From positions 1 through 64,000 of the forward strand of contig DASUUK010000113.1 of NCBI GenBank assembly GCA_036374135.1: a DNA stretch of 64,000 nt, written 5' to 3'. Below the pieces are notes generated by a model, which did not search any database, had not been told where the DNA came from, and saw only the letters and a program-made list of their open reading frames with translations. Source of the stretch: Euzebyales bacterium (GTDB lineage Bacteria > Actinomycetota > Nitriliruptoria > Euzebyales > JAHELV01). This document shows positions 27,516 to 36,430 of the stretch, one piece after another (position 1 is the stretch's first letter; every line of letters begins with the position of its first letter). The position numbers were made by a program, and so were the translations under genes.

Positions 27516-29662
27516 GACTCCTCGGTGGGCCGGGGATCCGGTGACCCCGTCAGCAGCTCGCGCACCTCGGCGACGTGTTCGTCGTCGGCGACCGCGCTGA
27601 CCATGTCACCGGCCTCCAGGACGGTGTCGCCGCTCGGCATGATGAGGTCTCCGTGCCGATGCACGCTGGTCAGCAGCGTGTGGCGCGGCCACGCGACGTG
27701 CCGGACCTCCTTGCCGGCCGCCGGAGCCTCTGCGGTCACCTTCACCTCCAGGTAGTCCGTGCCCGACAGGTCCCGCAGGCGCCGGAGCTCGCTGCGCTGC
27801 TGGGACACCAGAGACTGCGTCACCGCATGCCGGTAGGCGGTGACCAGATCGGAACGCCGGATGAGGCCGATCAGGCGCTGGTGATCGTGCGAGTCGACGA
27901 CGGGCAGGCGGCCGATGTCCAGCGTCGCCATGCGACGGAGCGCGAGGTACACGGGGTCCTCGGGGGTCACTGTCAACAGATCGCGGGTGCAGATGTCGCC
28001 GATGGTGGGTTGTCCCTTCTCGCCGTCCCAGTCCTGGCCGCGTTCGACGTCCGCCAACGTGCACACACCGATCAGCCGGTCGCCGTCGAGCACCGGGAAG
28101 CCGTGATGGCCGCTGCGGTGGAACTCCTCACGGGCCTCCGGCAGCGTCATGTCGGTCGTCAGGACATCGGGTTCGACGGTCATCACCTCCCGGACGCTGA
28201 CGGTCTGCATCAGGTCGACGTCCTCGGGTTCGCCGTAGACGATCCCCCGTTTGGCCAGCGGCCAGCTGTAGATCGATGCCGGCTGGATCCGATCGGCGAT
28301 GAACGTGGCCAGGCCGGCGGCCAGCATCAGCGGCAGCACGAGCTCGTAGTCGCTGGTGAGCTCGAAGGCGATGACGATCGCGGTCATGGGAGCGCGGGCG
28401 GCGGCCGCGAAGACGGCCGCCATGCCGACGAGGGCGAACGCTCCGGGCTGCACGCCGGCGTCGGGCAGCAACGTCACCGCGACGTGTCCCACCGCGCCGC
28501 CGACCGCGGCGCCGCAGAAGATCGCGGGAGCGAATGTGCCGACCGCGTTGCCGCTGCCGATCGACAGGCACGTCGCGACGAGCTTAGCGAACGCAAGCAG
28601 GATGAGTAGGATCGCGACCGTCGGACCGGCACCGAACTCGGCGTCGAGCATGCGCTGGATCGGGTCGCGGACGCCGTCGATCGGCGGCAGTTTGTCCCCC
28701 GTGCCGAGCACCTCGGGCACCGCCAGTGCGACGAGTCCCACGCCCAGCCCTCCGAGCGCCAGCTTGAACGGACGCCACACCTCAAGCGCGGAGAACACCC
28801 GCTCGGCCAGATCCTCGCCGTACAGGAACGCGATGCCGAACAGCGCTGCGACGACGCCGAGCACGGCGTACAGCCCGAGCTCGCGGGCGTCGGTGAACGA
28901 GTACAGCGTGGCGGGCTCGTAGATGATCCCGGGGCCGATGATCTCGTGCGCCGTCACCGAACCGACGACCGACGCCACGACGACGGACTGCAGGACGGAT
29001 GTGCGGAACCGCCCGATGATCAATTCGATCGCGAACAGCATCCCGCCGATGGGGGCGTTGAACGAGGCACCGATGCCGGCCGCGGCGCCGGCGGCGACCA
29101 GCGTCCGCATGCGTTCCTCGCCGACCGCGAACAGGCGCCCGAGCAACGAGCCCACGCTGCCGCCGATCAGTACGATCGGACCCTCGCGTCCACCCGAAGC
29201 GCCGGTGCCGAGGGCGAGGCCCGAGGCGGCGATGCCCGTGAACGGCACGCGTCCGCGGAACCGCCCACCGTTGGTGGCGATCGTCATCATCACCCGGATG
29301 ACGCCGCTGCCGCTGCTCTCCGGCGCGACGTAGGTGATCAGCAGACCCACGAGGAACGCGCCGACCGTCGGCACGACCACGACGAGCAGCTGCGACGGGC
29401 CGGTGCCGAACGCGATCCGCTGCACCACGGCGATCGTGCCGATCAGGGCCGACGCGAGCAGACCCGTCCCGAGGCCGACGGCGACCGCGAGCGCGATCAT
29501 GAGGGTCTCACCCTGCAGGTGCGGGGCCGTCTCCCTGCGCAGGCGCCGTGCCCAGGCACCCACGGTCTCTCTGGACTGCCGACGCAGACCCAGCGCGACC
29601 GTCCCACCCACCGTGCGGCGCGACTGCTCGCTCGACCGCTCGTGCGGGACGGGTGAAGTCAT
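27512..29662 (-). CDS. ClC-type chloride channel/transporter with CBS pair and TrkA-C domain
   Basis: 716 aa from the ATG at 29662, which overlaps the selA stop (ATGA). The membrane part (about residues 50-430) keeps ClC selectivity motifs: SSGSGVIRV, GREGPIVLIG with the gating glutamate, and GNAVGTFAPAIF. Two CBS domains (about 465-590) and a TrkA-C/RCK-C regulatory domain (about 625-705) follow, so anion flux is likely controlled by a nucleotide. Anion (chloride, fluoride or nitrate-type) exchange is the family role. The odd feature is its place: it lies exactly between selA and selB with 4-bp overlaps on both sides. Confidence 0.92.
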   Translation of the reverse strand: MTSPVPHERSSEQSRRTVGGTVALGLRRQSRETVGAWARRLRRETAPHLQGETLMIALAVAVGLGTGLLASALIGTIAVVQRIAFGTGPSQLLVVVVPTVGAFLVGLLITYVAPESSGSGVIRVMMTIATNGGRFRGRVPFTGIAASGLALGTGASGGREGPIVLIGGSVGSLLGRLFAVGEERMRTLVAAGAAAGIGASFNAPIGGMLFAIELIIGRFRTSVLQSVVVASVVGSVTAHEIIGPGIIYEPATLYSFTDARELGLYAVLGVVAALFGIAFLYGEDLAERVFSALEVWRPFKLALGGLGVGLVALAVPEVLGTGDKLPPIDGVRDPIQRMLDAEFGAGPTVAILLILLAFAKLVATCLSIGSGNAVGTFAPAIFCGAAVGGAVGHVAVTLLPDAGVQPGAFALVGMAAVFAAAARAPMTAIVIAFELTSDYELVLPLMLAAGLATFIADRIQPASIYSWPLAKRGIVYGEPEDVDLMQTVSVREVMTVEPDVLTTDMTLPEAREEFHRSGHHGFPVLDGDRLIGVCTLADVERGQDWDGEKGQPTIGDICTRDLLTVTPEDPVYLALRRMATLDIGRLPVVDSHDHQRLIGLIRRSDLVTAYRHAVTQSLVSQQRSELRRLRDLSGTDYLEVKVTAEAPAAGKEVRHVAWPRHTLLTSVHRHGDLIMPSGDTVLEAGDMVSAVADDEHVAEVRELLTGSPDPRPTEES

Positions 29663-31101
29663 CGGGACGGCCTGGCCACCGCCACGACCCGCCGCGATAC
29701 CAGGGCGTCGTCGGCGGAGTCGACAGTGCGCAGGTCGATCACCACCGCATCCTCGGCGACGCGCACCACGACCGCCGGTCGCCCCATCCTCAGGTCGCGG
29801 GCCAGCGCGTCCGGTCGGCCGACCTGTACCCGCACGACCGGCCCGTCGATGGTGGCATCCGGCGCGACGCCACCCCCGGGCACGCCGGCGGCGCGCGTGA
29901 CGGTCGCCGTGACGCCCTCCGACGTCAGTGCGTCTGCGAGGTCGTCGCACCGTGCCGTGAGCGTGCCCTCGTCCGCCTCGAGCATCCGCCAGACCGGGAT
30001 CTCGTCACGACGCTCCGCGACGTGCAGCTCCAGGGTCGCCTGGAGCGCGGCGATCCTGAGCTTGTCAAGGCGCAGCGCCCGGGCCAGGGGGTGGCCTCTC
30101 ATCCGCCCGATGAGGTCGGCGCGCCCGCACAGCAGCCCGGCCTGTGGCCCTCCGAGCAGCTTGTCCGCACTGCACAGGACCACGTCGGCGCCGTCGCGCA
30201 GCGCGGTGGTGACAGACGGCTCGTCGGCCACCACCCCCGTCGCGTCTTCGAGCAGACCCGAGCCGGTGTCGTAGAGCAGGGGGACGCCCCGCTTGCCCGC
30301 GATGGCGGCGAGCTCGGGCAGGGACGGTCGCGCCACGAACCCGACGATCCGGTAGTTGGACGGATGCAGGGTCAGGATCGCGCCGACGTCACCGCCGGCC
30401 AGGTAGTCGTCCGCGCGTGTGCGGTTGGTGGTGCCCACCTCGATCAGTCTCGCGCCCGACGCGCCCATGATGTCAGGCAGGCGGAACGACCCGCCGATCT
30501 CGATCAGCTCACCGCGGGACACCACCACTCCGCGACCGCCCGCGAGGGTCGCCAGGGCGAGGACCAGCGCGGCCGCCGCGTTGTTGACCACGAACGCGGC
30601 CTCGGCGCCGGTGGCCTCACGCAGCAGCGGTTCCAGGCGGGTGGTGCGCGAACCACGTCGACCGGTCTCGAGGTCGTACTCGAGGTCGCAGTAGCCCGTG
30701 GCGCCGGCCATCGCGTCCAGGGCGGCCTCGGCGAGCGGGACCCGGCCGAGGTTGGTGTGGACCACGACGCCGGTGGCGTTGAGCACCCGCTGCAACGGCT
30801 TCGGACGGCGGGCGGCCAGGCCGTCGAGCGCGGCGGCCACCAGCACGTCGATCGTGGGAACCGGGTCGCCGGCGATGACGCGGCCGCGCGCGTGGTCGAC
30901 GGCGTCGCGCAGCGCGGCGGTGACCGCTCGCCGCCCACGTGCCGCGATCGCGTCGCCACAGCGCGCGAGCAGTTGATCGATGCCCGGCAGTCCCCGCAGC
31001 CGCGTGTTCAGATCGCCGGCGGACGTCGCGGCGCGCGGCGTCCGGTCGGCGTGCTCGGAGGTCTCGGCGTGCGATGTGGTGCTGTCGCTGTCTGAGGGCA
31101 T
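29659..31101 (-). CDS. selA: L-seryl-tRNA(Sec) selenium transferase
   Basis: PLP enzyme that converts Ser-tRNA(Sec) to Sec-tRNA(Sec) with selenophosphate. The 480 aa protein has an N-terminal tRNA-binding domain, NATGVVVHTNLGRVPL, a glycine-rich PLP phosphate region and the PLP-lysine in CSADKLLGGPQAG. It starts at ATG 31101 after GAGGCGGGAC. It heads a tightly overlapping operon selA-clc-selB. The 115 bp upstream, up to the divergent MBL gene, were checked for tRNA-Sec and hold none that I can fold. Confidence 0.95.
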   Translation of the reverse strand: MPSDSDSTTSHAETSEHADRTPRAATSAGDLNTRLRGLPGIDQLLARCGDAIAARGRRAVTAALRDAVDHARGRVIAGDPVPTIDVLVAAALDGLAARRPKPLQRVLNATGVVVHTNLGRVPLAEAALDAMAGATGYCDLEYDLETGRRGSRTTRLEPLLREATGAEAAFVVNNAAAALVLALATLAGGRGVVVSRGELIEIGGSFRLPDIMGASGARLIEVGTTNRTRADDYLAGGDVGAILTLHPSNYRIVGFVARPSLPELAAIAGKRGVPLLYDTGSGLLEDATGVVADEPSVTTALRDGADVVLCSADKLLGGPQAGLLCGRADLIGRMRGHPLARALRLDKLRIAALQATLELHVAERRDEIPVWRMLEADEGTLTARCDDLADALTSEGVTATVTRAAGVPGGGVAPDATIDGPVVRVQVGRPDALARDLRMGRPAVVVRVAEDAVVIDLRTVDSADDALVSRRVVAVARPSR

Positions 31102-31216
31102 GTCCCGCCTCGACGAGGGTCCTGGTCGGTCGGTGCCGGACCGCCACGGCTCACATCGCCGTCACCGCGGCCTCTGCGACGTTTGCCGGAGGCGGTTCGA
31201 CCCTACGATTGCCAGC

Positions 31217-32041
31217 ATGACAGATGTCGGTGGCCACAGCGGGGTCACGTCACTCGATGAGGTGACCACGAGGGTGCGGGCTGACAACCCGTCGCCGATG
31301 ACCTTGACGGGCACCAACACGTACGTGATCTCGGTGCCCGGCGCCGACACCGCGGTGGTCGTCGACCCGGGCCCGGCGCTTCCCGCGCACAGGGAGGCGA
31401 TCGAGGGTGTGGTCGCTGACCGCGCGGTGCGGGTCGCGGCCGTCGTCATCACGCACCACCACGCCGACCACGCCGAAGCGGTCGGCTGGGCGACGACCTG
31501 GCGGGCGCCGGCCCTCGCGTTCGATCCCGATCGGATCCCCGGCACCGAGCCGCTGACGGACGGACAGGTCGTCGACGCCGCCGGAGTGGAGGTCGTGGTC
31601 CACCACCAGCCGGGGCACACCAGCGACCACGTGTGCCTGCGGGTCTCCCGCACCGGCGTCGTCCTGACCGGAGACCACGTGCTGGGCGAGGGGACGACCG
31701 TGATCGCCTGGCCCGACGGTGACCTCAGTGCGTACCTGACGTCGCTCCGGGCGTTGCGGGAGCTGGAACCCACCGCGCTGTACCCGGGACACGGAGACGT
31801 CATCGGCGACCCCGCCGGCCACATCGACGCGCTCCTCGCACACCGGGCGCAACGCACCGAACAGATCGTCGACGCGCTCGCAGCCGGTGGTGGGACCGTG
31901 CAGGAGATCGTCGCGCACGTCTATCCGGACCTCCGCGCCGACCTGCGGCCGGCGGCCGGGCGCAGCGTCCGGGCCCACCTCGCCGATCTCGAACGGCAGG
32001 GCCGTGTGGTCCCCCGCGGGGAGCGCTGGCATGGCGGCTAG
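31217..32041 (+). CDS. MBL-fold hydrolase (LACTB2/Rv3677-like)
   Basis: 274 aa metallo-beta-lactamase fold protein. Metal motifs: THHHADHAEAV (HxHxDH), VHHQPGHTSDH, TGDHVLG and YPGHGDVI. A C-terminal winged-helix-like tail (about residues 215-274, VQEIVAHVYPDLRADL...VRAHLADLERQGRVV) is typical of the LACTB2/Rv3677 group, which includes endoribonucleases and hydrolases. In mycobacteria the relative lies near the Rv3678-Rv3683 cluster; here it is 10 kb away. The ATG 31217 gives the family N-terminus; the frame is open further up. It overlaps the next gene by 11 bp. Confidence 0.87.
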   Translation: MTDVGGHSGVTSLDEVTTRVRADNPSPMTLTGTNTYVISVPGADTAVVVDPGPALPAHREAIEGVVADRAVRVAAVVITHHHADHAEAVGWATTWRAPALAFDPDRIPGTEPLTDGQVVDAAGVEVVVHHQPGHTSDHVCLRVSRTGVVLTGDHVLGEGTTVIAWPDGDLSAYLTSLRALRELEPTALYPGHGDVIGDPAGHIDALLAHRAQRTEQIVDALAAGGGTVQEIVAHVYPDLRADLRPAAGRSVRAHLADLERQGRVVPRGERWHGG

Positions 32042-33338
32042 CCCCGGGCCGGACGGCGCCGCACGGCGTCCGGGCGAACCGGGCCGTGCGCCGGCAGGTC
32101 AGGCAGGCCCGTCACAGGGCCCGGGCGGGTCCGACATCGCCGAGTTCCTGTCGGGCGGTGTGATGGCGGGCCTGACGGTCCTGATCCTGGGATTGCTCGG
32201 CCTGGTCTACGTCTTCTCGGGGTCGGGCCCGTCGGGTGGCACCACGGATGCGTCCGTGACGGTCGAGCCGTCCGAAGCGGTGACCGCCACGCGCATCAAC
32301 GGGATCGATGACGCGGCGACCGCCGACGCGGGGGAGGACCCCGTCACGACCGGTCAGGACGTCGACGGAGACGGTGACGTCGGCGCTGACGAACGCGCCG
32401 CGGCGGAGGGCCGGACCGGCCGTGACGCCGCTGCGGGTGGCGACGTGGACGCCGACGGTGACACGGCCGGGGATCGCGAGTCACAGGTCGACCCTGCATC
32501 CGACGACGACACGGCAGCGACGACGGATGGGTCCACCGCAGCCGCTTCGGAGCCGGCCGTGCCCGGCGACGCCGCGACGATCACGGCGACGGAGCCATCG
32601 GACGACTCCGCGACCCGTGAGCCCTCTGTCGACGACGGCCCGCAGCCGGCTGTCTCGACGCTGCCCGGCCCCGGCGAGCGAGGGGCGGGCGATGGCGCGA
32701 CCGAGCCGCCGGAGCAGGCCCGCCCGTCCGGGGCGGCGACCGCACCCACCGACACCGCGACCGGGATGCCCGACAGCAGTGACGGCAGCGGCCTGTTCAG
32801 TCCCGACGATCCGGGGCGGCAGGTCGCCATCACCCCTGACACCCGCCCTCGCGACGAGCGGGTCGTCCACGTCGATCTCGACGGGGACGGCAAGAAGGAG
32901 CGCGTCTGGGCCGCGGTCGTCGCCGATCAGGTGCTGACGCGCATCGAACGGGTCGTCGACGGGGCGTGGACACCTGTCAGCGAACACACCGGCGCGGCCG
33001 CCGACCGCCTGGTCGCCCTGCGTGGGCGGGATCTGACCGGCGACGGCCGTCCCGAGATCTACACGCGGCAACGGGTCGGGACCGAGGGCGAGAGCATCAC
33101 CCTGTGGTCCTACGCCGATGGCGGCCTGCAGCGGATGTCCGTCAGCGGTGGATGCGCGGACGGCTCGAACACCATCGGACTGGTCGGTGCGCTCGCGCGC
33201 GTGCCAGGAGCGGATCAGCCGGGCCTCGTCGCCATCTGCCGTGAGCCCGGACTGCCGCCGCAGCAGTGGCCGTCCGCGTGGTACGAGTGGCGCGACGGGA
33301 CGTGGGAGTTCCTGCGGTACGACGGCGAGATGCCATAG
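32031..33338 (+). CDS. Membrane-anchored acidic protein with Ca-binding-type loops
   Basis: 435 aa, unrecognised as a whole. A Pro/Gly-rich N-terminus leads to one membrane span (about residues 43-63, VMAGLTVLILGLLGLVYVF), then about 200 residues of disordered Asp/Glu/Thr/Ala-rich sequence, then a folded C-terminal domain (about 265-435) with four cysteines less common elsewhere in the protein. Asp-rich loops DVDGDGDVGADE, DVDADGDTAGD and DLDGDGKKERVW look like EF-hand/dockerin or FG-GAP calcium loops. It starts inside the MBL gene with GGGGAG seven bases upstream of the ATG. Probably extracytoplasmic; the partner is unknown. Confidence 0.75.
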   Translation: MAASPGPDGAARRPGEPGRAPAGQAGPSQGPGGSDIAEFLSGGVMAGLTVLILGLLGLVYVFSGSGPSGGTTDASVTVEPSEAVTATRINGIDDAATADAGEDPVTTGQDVDGDGDVGADERAAAEGRTGRDAAAGGDVDADGDTAGDRESQVDPASDDDTAATTDGSTAAASEPAVPGDAATITATEPSDDSATREPSVDDGPQPAVSTLPGPGERGAGDGATEPPEQARPSGAATAPTDTATGMPDSSDGSGLFSPDDPGRQVAITPDTRPRDERVVHVDLDGDGKKERVWAAVVADQVLTRIERVVDGAWTPVSEHTGAAADRLVALRGRDLTGDGRPEIYTRQRVGTEGESITLWSYADGGLQRMSVSGGCADGSNTIGLVGALARVPGADQPGLVAICREPGLPPQQWPSAWYEWRDGTWEFLRYDGEMP

Positions 33339-33378
33339 GTCCCCCCGCCTTGCGGCGAACGGACACCACCGCGGACGG

Positions 33379-33408
33379 TTGTCGGACACCGCGGTGGGAA
33401 CCTACTAC
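33379..33408 (+). promoter_or_regulatory. Candidate pckA promoter
   Basis: TTGTCG (33379-33384) and TACTAC (33403-33408) form a passable sigma-70-like pair with an 18-bp spacer. The predicted start of transcription near 33415 falls within the two dyads that follow. The leader to the ATG at 33457 would be about 40 nt. Confidence 0.35.
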
Positions 33409-33431
33409 CTTTGGGTAGTGAACACGTTCAC
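33404..33431 (+). promoter_or_regulatory. Two adjacent dyads ahead of pckA
   Basis: ACTACC-TTTG-GGTAGT (33404-33419) is immediately followed by, and shares two bases with, GTGAAC-AC-GTTCAC (33418-33431), both with perfect 6-bp arms. They sit at the likely transcription start of pckA, a good operator position for a gluconeogenic gene. The second resembles operators of LacI- or GntR-like size, but the cognate regulator is not known. Confidence 0.5.
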
Positions 33432-33456
33432 GAGTGCGAAGGGGAGACGGGGTCCA

Positions 33457-35001
33457 ATGTCGATCGACCTGCCGGCCGCACGCACCGTCACCGAAGATCC
33501 GACCCAGGACCAGTTGCGGACGTGGGTCGACCAGATGCCGAACGCGACCCGTACGGCGCACGGCAACTACAGCGTCACAACACGGGTCACGGCCCGCTCA
33601 TCGGGCTCGACCTACATCGTCACCGATGATCCCGGCACGACCGCCAAACAGACGATCCCACGGTCGGAATACCGGACGCTGGCCGAGGCGCAGGACGCGC
33701 ACATCGCCGACTGCGACATGGTGCGCGTCCGCGGGTACATCGGACCCGAGGGGTCGGTGTTCCGCGTGCCGACGCAGCTGTACATCGAGCGGACCGCCGC
33801 GAACATCCCGGCGATGCAGCAGCAGTTGTACTTCCCGCCCGACGACGACTGGGACGCCGACGAGGCGTTCACCGTCATCTACACGCCGACGATGGCAACG
33901 CCGAGTTACCCCGACGAGCGCGTGATCGCCATCGACCTGGAGCACTGGGTCACCCGTGTCAGCGGCGCCGACTACTTCGGCGAGTCGAAGATGGGCTCGC
34001 TGCGCATGTGGAACGAGTGGGTCTACCGGCGGGGCGGGCTGGCCATGCACTCGGGCGCGAAGGTGATCCCGACGTCCGACGGTGACCGGGTCGCACTGAT
34101 CGTCGGCCTGTCCGGTACCGGCAAGACCACGACGACGTTCACGCGGCAGAACGACTCGCTGCCGGTGCAGGACGACTTCGTGGCGCTCGCCCCGGGTGGC
34201 ACGGTCCACGCGACCGAGGACGGGTGCTTCGCCAAGACCTTCAGCCTCGACCCCGAGCACGAGCCGACGATCCACCGCGCGCTGACCTCCGCGGGCAGTT
34301 GGCTTGAGAACGTCGCCGTTGCCGACGACGGATCGGTGGACTTCGCGGACGCCAGCCACACGAAGAACGGGCGTGGGACGTTCGGTCTGGCCGACATCCC
34401 GCACTTCGACCCGCGCAAGGTGGGGCGCGCGGACTTCCTCCTGATCCTCAACCGCAACGACGACATCGTCCCGGCGGTCACCCGGATGACGTCGATCGAG
34501 CAGGCCGTGGCCTACTTCATGCTGGGTGAGACGCGTGGCACGTCCGCGGGCGGCGCGGCGGAGGCCGGCAAGGCCCTACGCGTGCCGGGCACGAACCCGT
34601 TCTTCCTGCAGCACGACCACCTGCAGGGCAACCGGCTCGGCGAGCTGATCCAGTCGATGGAGTACGACTTCGGCGTGTACGTGCTCAACACAGGGGAGAT
34701 CGGCGGAGCCGCGGACCCAGAGGGTGGCAGGTCCGTCGAGATCGAGCACTCGTCGGCGATCGTCAAGGCGATCGCGGAGGGCTCCATCAGCTGGACGCCC
34801 GACCCCGACTTCGGGTACTGGATCGCCGACGAGGTCCCGGGGATCGACGACGCCGAGCTGCTGAACCCGAGGCTGCGCTACGCCCGGCAGGGCCGCGAAG
34901 AGGAGTACACCTCGCGTGTCGCGGAGCTCAAGTGCGAACGCGCTGAGTACCTCGACGCGCACAGCGGACTCCACGAGGCGATCCGCGCCGCACTCGGCTG
35001 A
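33457..35001 (+). CDS. pckA: Phosphoenolpyruvate carboxykinase (ATP)
   Basis: Makes PEP from oxaloacetate and ATP. The 514 aa sequence has the kinase-1a P-loop GLSGTGKTTTTF, the following metal-binding DD in VQDDF, and a C-terminal segment GEIGG; this order belongs to the ATP-type enzyme, not the GTP type most actinobacteria use. It is divergent from textbook PckA, so some doubt about the nucleotide remains. ATG 33457 is preceded by GGGGAG; the frame is open to 33118. Two operator-like dyads sit upstream. It stands alone and convergent with the next operon. With ppsA it gives PEP from both C4 and C3 acids. Confidence 0.85.
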   Translation: MSIDLPAARTVTEDPTQDQLRTWVDQMPNATRTAHGNYSVTTRVTARSSGSTYIVTDDPGTTAKQTIPRSEYRTLAEAQDAHIADCDMVRVRGYIGPEGSVFRVPTQLYIERTAANIPAMQQQLYFPPDDDWDADEAFTVIYTPTMATPSYPDERVIAIDLEHWVTRVSGADYFGESKMGSLRMWNEWVYRRGGLAMHSGAKVIPTSDGDRVALIVGLSGTGKTTTTFTRQNDSLPVQDDFVALAPGGTVHATEDGCFAKTFSLDPEHEPTIHRALTSAGSWLENVAVADDGSVDFADASHTKNGRGTFGLADIPHFDPRKVGRADFLLILNRNDDIVPAVTRMTSIEQAVAYFMLGETRGTSAGGAAEAGKALRVPGTNPFFLQHDHLQGNRLGELIQSMEYDFGVYVLNTGEIGGAADPEGGRSVEIEHSSAIVKAIAEGSISWTPDPDFGYWIADEVPGIDDAELLNPRLRYARQGREEEYTSRVAELKCERAEYLDAHSGLHEAIRAALG

Positions 35002-35029
35002 GGCTGCTCGGACCGCCCGACCGCCGCGG

Positions 35030-36430
35030 TCAGTCCTCGACGACGTGGGCGCGGAACCGCTCGCGTGCACGGTTCCACGCCTCACGGTCGAGGTGACCGC
35101 CGGATCCGACGGCGTCGGCCGCTGCCCATGCCATGGCCAGGGCGTGGTGCGTGTTGTCGTGGGCGAACAGGCCCTGCCGCCCCAACGTGAGCAGGTCCGG
35201 CTGTGTCGCCAGCCACGCCTCCAGCCGCGCGAGGCGGCCGATGCTGTCGGTCGTCGCGACCGGGTAGGCGCGGCGTCGTCGGTGCACCACCACCGCGACG
35301 GGCTCTGGACGTTCGAGGCCCGCCTGCTGGCACGTGTCGGCGACGACGCGCGCCAGGTGCTCGTCGGACCGTGACCACCATGTGTCATCAGGCGCGCACG
35401 GCAGTTCGGCACACAGCACCGTCCGTCCCGGCGGATCGGGACCGTCGCGGTAGTTGCGCGGCTCCGACAGTCGCGTCACGGGCGTCCACGTCTCGGGCAG
35501 GTAGTGCGCGTCGTAGGGCGTGAAGCGATCGCGTCCGAGCACCAGGTAGATGAGCAGCATTGCCCGGTAGCGCAGGCCCGCGGCCGCGCGTGCCACATCC
35601 GGTGGTGGTGAAGGGTCCATCATGCGCGCCAGCAGGGGCACGGGCAGGGTGCTCAGAACCTGCCGGGCGCGGACCGCACCGCCGTCGGTGGTCGTGACGG
35701 TCCACCCGGCGTCGGTCCGCTCGACAGACGTCACGCGGGCTCCGAGGTGGATCTCGGCGCCCGCATCCTCCGCAGCGGCGGCGAGGCCCTCGCTCAGCGC
35801 GCCGAACCCCGTGGTGGGGTACCAGAACCACGGGCGCTCGCGCGCCCCGCGGAGCGCGCGCCGCGCGATGGCCGTCACCGAGTTCGCGCCGACGCGTCGC
35901 CGGGCCTGTTCTCCTGACAGCGCGGACGGCTCGACGCCCCAGACCTTGCGCGCGTACGGAAAGTAGAACCGTCCGGCGAGTGTCGGACCCACTCCGGCGC
36001 GCAGCACCTCATCGAACGTGTCGTCGTCGGTGCGTCGCATCGGCCCGGTGACCATGTCCCAGGCCATGCCGGCGGCCAGTTCGACGGGCAGGTGCCGTAG
36101 TGCGTCGGTCACGCGGAGGGGGAACGCCACCCACCGTCCTGCGAGCCGGATCCGCCCGTTGCGTTCCCGGCGCTGCAACGTGACGCCTGGCAGGTGGACC
36201 AGGTCATGGAGGATCTCAGGCGCGACGCTGGGATGGAGCCGGTGGCTGCCGAAGTCGACCCGCACGCCGCCGACGTCGACGCTGCCGGCGAGCCCGCCCA
36301 CCCGGTCGCCTGCCTCGAGCACCGTCGCGGAGCATCCCCGTCGGACGAGCTGCCGGGCGGCACCGAGGCCCGCCGGCCCACCTCCGAGCACCGCCACGTC
36401 CACGGAGCCCGCCGCCGTCGATGGGGTCAT
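35030..36430 (-). CDS. FAD-dependent oxidoreductase, protoporphyrinogen oxidase/UGM-like
   Basis: 466 aa flavoprotein with an N-terminal dinucleotide fold (VAVLGGGPAGLGAARQLVRRG) and an acidic end of beta2 (VLEAGDRVGGLAG). The segment DFGSHRLHPS and the block FYFPYARKVWGVEPSALS place it in the amine-oxidase/NAD_binding_8 group that includes protoporphyrinogen oxidase and UDP-galactopyranose mutase relatives. No heme genes or sugar genes are adjacent. It is the last gene of an operon with two beta-propeller membrane proteins, its ATG overlapping the stop before it (ATGA, 36427-36430). The long open frame upstream to 37708 is antisense to nothing real and is not part of the gene. Substrate unknown. 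Confidence 0.8.
   Translation of the reverse strand: MTPSTAAGSVDVAVLGGGPAGLGAARQLVRRGCSATVLEAGDRVGGLAGSVDVGGVRVDFGSHRLHPSVAPEILHDLVHLPGVTLQRRERNGRIRLAGRWVAFPLRVTDALRHLPVELAAGMAWDMVTGPMRRTDDDTFDEVLRAGVGPTLAGRFYFPYARKVWGVEPSALSGEQARRRVGANSVTAIARRALRGARERPWFWYPTTGFGALSEGLAAAAEDAGAEIHLGARVTSVERTDAGWTVTTTDGGAVRARQVLSTLPVPLLARMMDPSPPPDVARAAAGLRYRAMLLIYLVLGRDRFTPYDAHYLPETWTPVTRLSEPRNYRDGPDPPGRTVLCAELPCAPDDTWWSRSDEHLARVVADTCQQAGLERPEPVAVVVHRRRRAYPVATTDSIGRLARLEAWLATQPDLLTLGRQGLFAHDNTHHALAMAWAAADAVGSGGHLDREAWNRARERFRAHVVED

Noticed and set aside
31102-31216. tRNA-Sec between selA and the MBL gene, suggested by GGTTCGACC near 31194
   Set aside because: The bases around the T-loop-like string do not pair into a T stem, and no acceptor stem or TCA anticodon arm can be formed on either strand.
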